Of a stretch of 14,648 nt of DNA, positions 13,339-14,648 are shown one piece after another (position 1 is the first letter of the stretch; each line of letters starts with the position of its first letter). This DNA is from Spirochaetaceae bacterium (GTDB taxonomy: Bacteria; Spirochaetota; Spirochaetia; DSM-2461), in NCBI GenBank assembly GCA_016342385.1, contig JAEINM010000052.1, positions 1 to 14,648 of the forward strand, written 5' to 3'. Made by a program: the position numbers and the translations under genes. A model generated the notes under the pieces. The model ran no database searches and was not told the DNA's origin. It was given only the letters and a program-made list of their open reading frames with translations.

Positions 13339-14396
13339 CCATTTATTATTGATAAAAAGTCATAGTTCTCATCAACCAAGCTTAGATTATATCGAGAAAA
13401 AGACTTATCGTCTAAAGTAAAATGAATGTCAAAATCATAAAATGAACGTACTGGAATGTATTGAGATTGTTCATCCTGGTATTCAAATTGAATGTTGTAA
13501 TAGATATCTGAATAATTATAATTGATTTTTATATTACTATTACTTATTTCTTCTAATAAATAAATTTCTAGTGGATCATTGCTTTTAGGATAATCATAAA
13601 ATAAGATTTTTCCAGTTTCATAATTTCCTTTTGATTTGCTTATTATTTCTTTTATAAAATTATTCAGTACATAAATGTCACTTTTTTCACTCTTTTGATC
13701 ACCGTCAAAGGCTGTTAGGAATTCTTTTATATCGATTGCACTATAAAATACGATAGATTTTGTATTATTCGAGACAAACGGCCATAAATTATTTATTTTG
13801 TCTTCAGGTTTCATTTCTTCAAAAGAAGGATTTAAAAATATATTATTACTAAAGATTTCTTTATTTGTTAATTCTTGATAAATATTATGCTGTTTCAGTA
13901 AAGTGCTTAGTTCACTAAAATTCTTCTGATAATAGGCATAAAATATGCCTGTTACAAAAAGTAAGATAGTGAGACCAATTGAAAAGTGAACAGCTATTTT
14001 TTGAATTTTTGATTTGAAATTATTAAGAATTATTAATGATGATAAAATCATAAATGCCATAAAAGAAACTAAATGTGATTGATCATACCAAACCCATGAT
14101 ATAAATCCCGATACATTTCCTAAAATTGATGCTAAGCTGATTATTCTTGATATAAAAATAGGTAGTTTTGATATTAAAATGTACAGCAAAGCAATATATA
14201 CAATTGTGATAAGAAATATTCCATAAGGTATTTTTGTCATAACATATTGAACGATTTTATCACTTTCATTAACCATTGATTTTGCCCCAATCCAAAATCC
14301 GGTTTTTTGGCTAATCGTAGTTATGAATAGATCAAGACAGCAGATAAAACTAGCTGTGATAAATAAATATATTTTTTCATTTTTAGTCTTGTTCAC
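13320..14396 (-). CDS. Multi-pass membrane protein with large C-terminal domain, unknown
   Basis: This 358-residue protein has a GTG start (no ATG fits), with AGGA about 14 bases upstream, a weak site. The N-terminal half has about five hydrophobic segments (roughly 8-26, 55-75, 80-104, 108-127, 137-153). The C-terminal 200 residues are soluble, rich in Asn, Ser and acidic residues, with a strand-like end (YYNIQFEYQDEQSQYIPVRS, FDIHFTLDDKSFSRYNLSLV). I recognise no family. It is the only gene in a cassette (13235-14574), and its last codons come from the attC-like site. Cassette genes of this kind are often unique to their array. Confidence 0.65.
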   Translation of the reverse strand: MNKTKNEKIYLFITASFICCLDLFITTISQKTGFWIGAKSMVNESDKIVQYVMTKIPYGIFLITIVYIALLYILISKLPIFISRIISLASILGNVSGFISWVWYDQSHLVSFMAFMILSSLIILNNFKSKIQKIAVHFSIGLTILLFVTGIFYAYYQKNFSELSTLLKQHNIYQELTNKEIFSNNIFLNPSFEEMKPEDKINNLWPFVSNNTKSIVFYSAIDIKEFLTAFDGDQKSEKSDIYVLNNFIKEIISKSKGNYETGKILFYDYPKSNDPLEIYLLEEISNSNIKINYNYSDIYYNIQFEYQDEQSQYIPVRSFYDFDIHFTLDDKSFSRYNLSLVDENYDFLSIINGYRTKK

Positions 14397-14571
14397 GTAT
14401 TTGCATATATTCCTATTTTTTTATTTACGGCACTTTAATTTTTAATTATATATTATGTTTCTGATTTATTTATAATATTTTCTTCCATCCTCCGTAGGAG
14501 GATTAATATGTTTTGAATTTGTAAAAAACATTTGTTCAAAAATAAAAATTATCGGCCTCTAGTGTCTATAG
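14397..14571. other. AT-rich cassette leader with a GGAGGAT hairpin
   Basis: No gene is seen. A perfect hairpin ATCCTCC-GTA-GGAGGAT (14487-14503) presents a Shine-Dalgarno-like GGAGGAT on both strands, 90 bases from the nearest start codon. TATAAT-like boxes are numerous, and none has a good -35. Confidence 0.4.
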
Positions 14572-14629
14572 AACGTTAGATTTCTATCCTGCAGACCTCA
14601 CCAAAAAACATCCCGGAAGACCCGAGATC
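14572..14629. repeat. 58-bp repeat, copy 2, at a cassette boundary
   Basis: It matches 11427-11484 at 52 of 58 positions. The minus-strand end AACGTT joins the cassette starting CTATAG. The sequence beyond 14629 diverges from copy 1, where the group II intron remnant begins. The rest of this presumed attC lies outside the window. Confidence 0.6.
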
Positions 14630-14648
14630 TTTAAAATCAAAAACCTCT

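Overview
The window is a low-GC bacterial chromosomal segment. Its lipoproteins, TGA/TAA/TAG stop usage, stand-alone eukaryote-like AICAR formyltransferase and integron-type cassettes would fit a free-living spirochaete, but that assignment is an inference and nothing here is diagnostic of a species. Nearly all genes lie on the minus strand; the exception is a plus-strand block at about 2.2-4.7 kb.

Left part (1-5.9 kb). A divergent threonine-synthase-like PLP protein runs off the left edge behind a good sigma-70-type promoter. Next is an AICAR formyltransferase gene (purH-type) whose N-terminal coding region is interrupted by an in-frame TGA. A plus-strand regulatory block follows: a small Cys-rich/coiled-coil protein behind an operator-like 9-bp dyad, a strong terminator, what may be an MFS-transporter tail, a PadR-family regulator with a Cys-rich N-terminus, an ArsR-family regulator with its own dyad operator, and a membrane-anchored SAM methyltransferase with a second copy of the ArsR-type dyad in front of it. 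This looks like a metal/thiol-responsive unit. An NAD(P)-binding atypical SDR with a 9-codon leader peptide closes the section.

Middle part (5.9-9.9 kb). Two lipoprotein genes (an alpha/beta-hydrolase esterase and a small beta-rich protein) are followed by a CPBP intramembrane protease gene broken by a TGA at codon 19. Then comes a class II Fic AMP-transferase with a C-terminal winged helix. Its upstream DNA carries six GTAC cores spaced 19-21 bp (last step 11 bp), roughly in helical phase. A 93-codon gene remnant without a start codon follows.

Right part (9.9-14.6 kb). This reads as an array of integron gene cassettes on the minus strand. Two hairpin repeats of 104-106 bp (attC-like; shared GCGAAGCGG core) overlap the 3' ends of the ATPase gene and of the last membrane-protein gene and supply their TGA stop codons. 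For both cassettes, the first nine bases of the cassette are the exact reverse complement of the 5' end of its own hairpin repeat, which is the expected R'/R'' relationship. A third cassette (membrane protein, broken gene, Phd/RelE toxin-antitoxin pair) shows the same relationship, but its R'' box is split by the 3' end (domains V-VI) of a decayed plus-strand group II intron. A 159-bp inverted-repeat element sits exactly on the junction behind the 13.3-kb attC. The array therefore records cassette insertion, intron invasion, MITE-like insertion and gene decay. At least three genes in the window are broken by stops or frameshifts.
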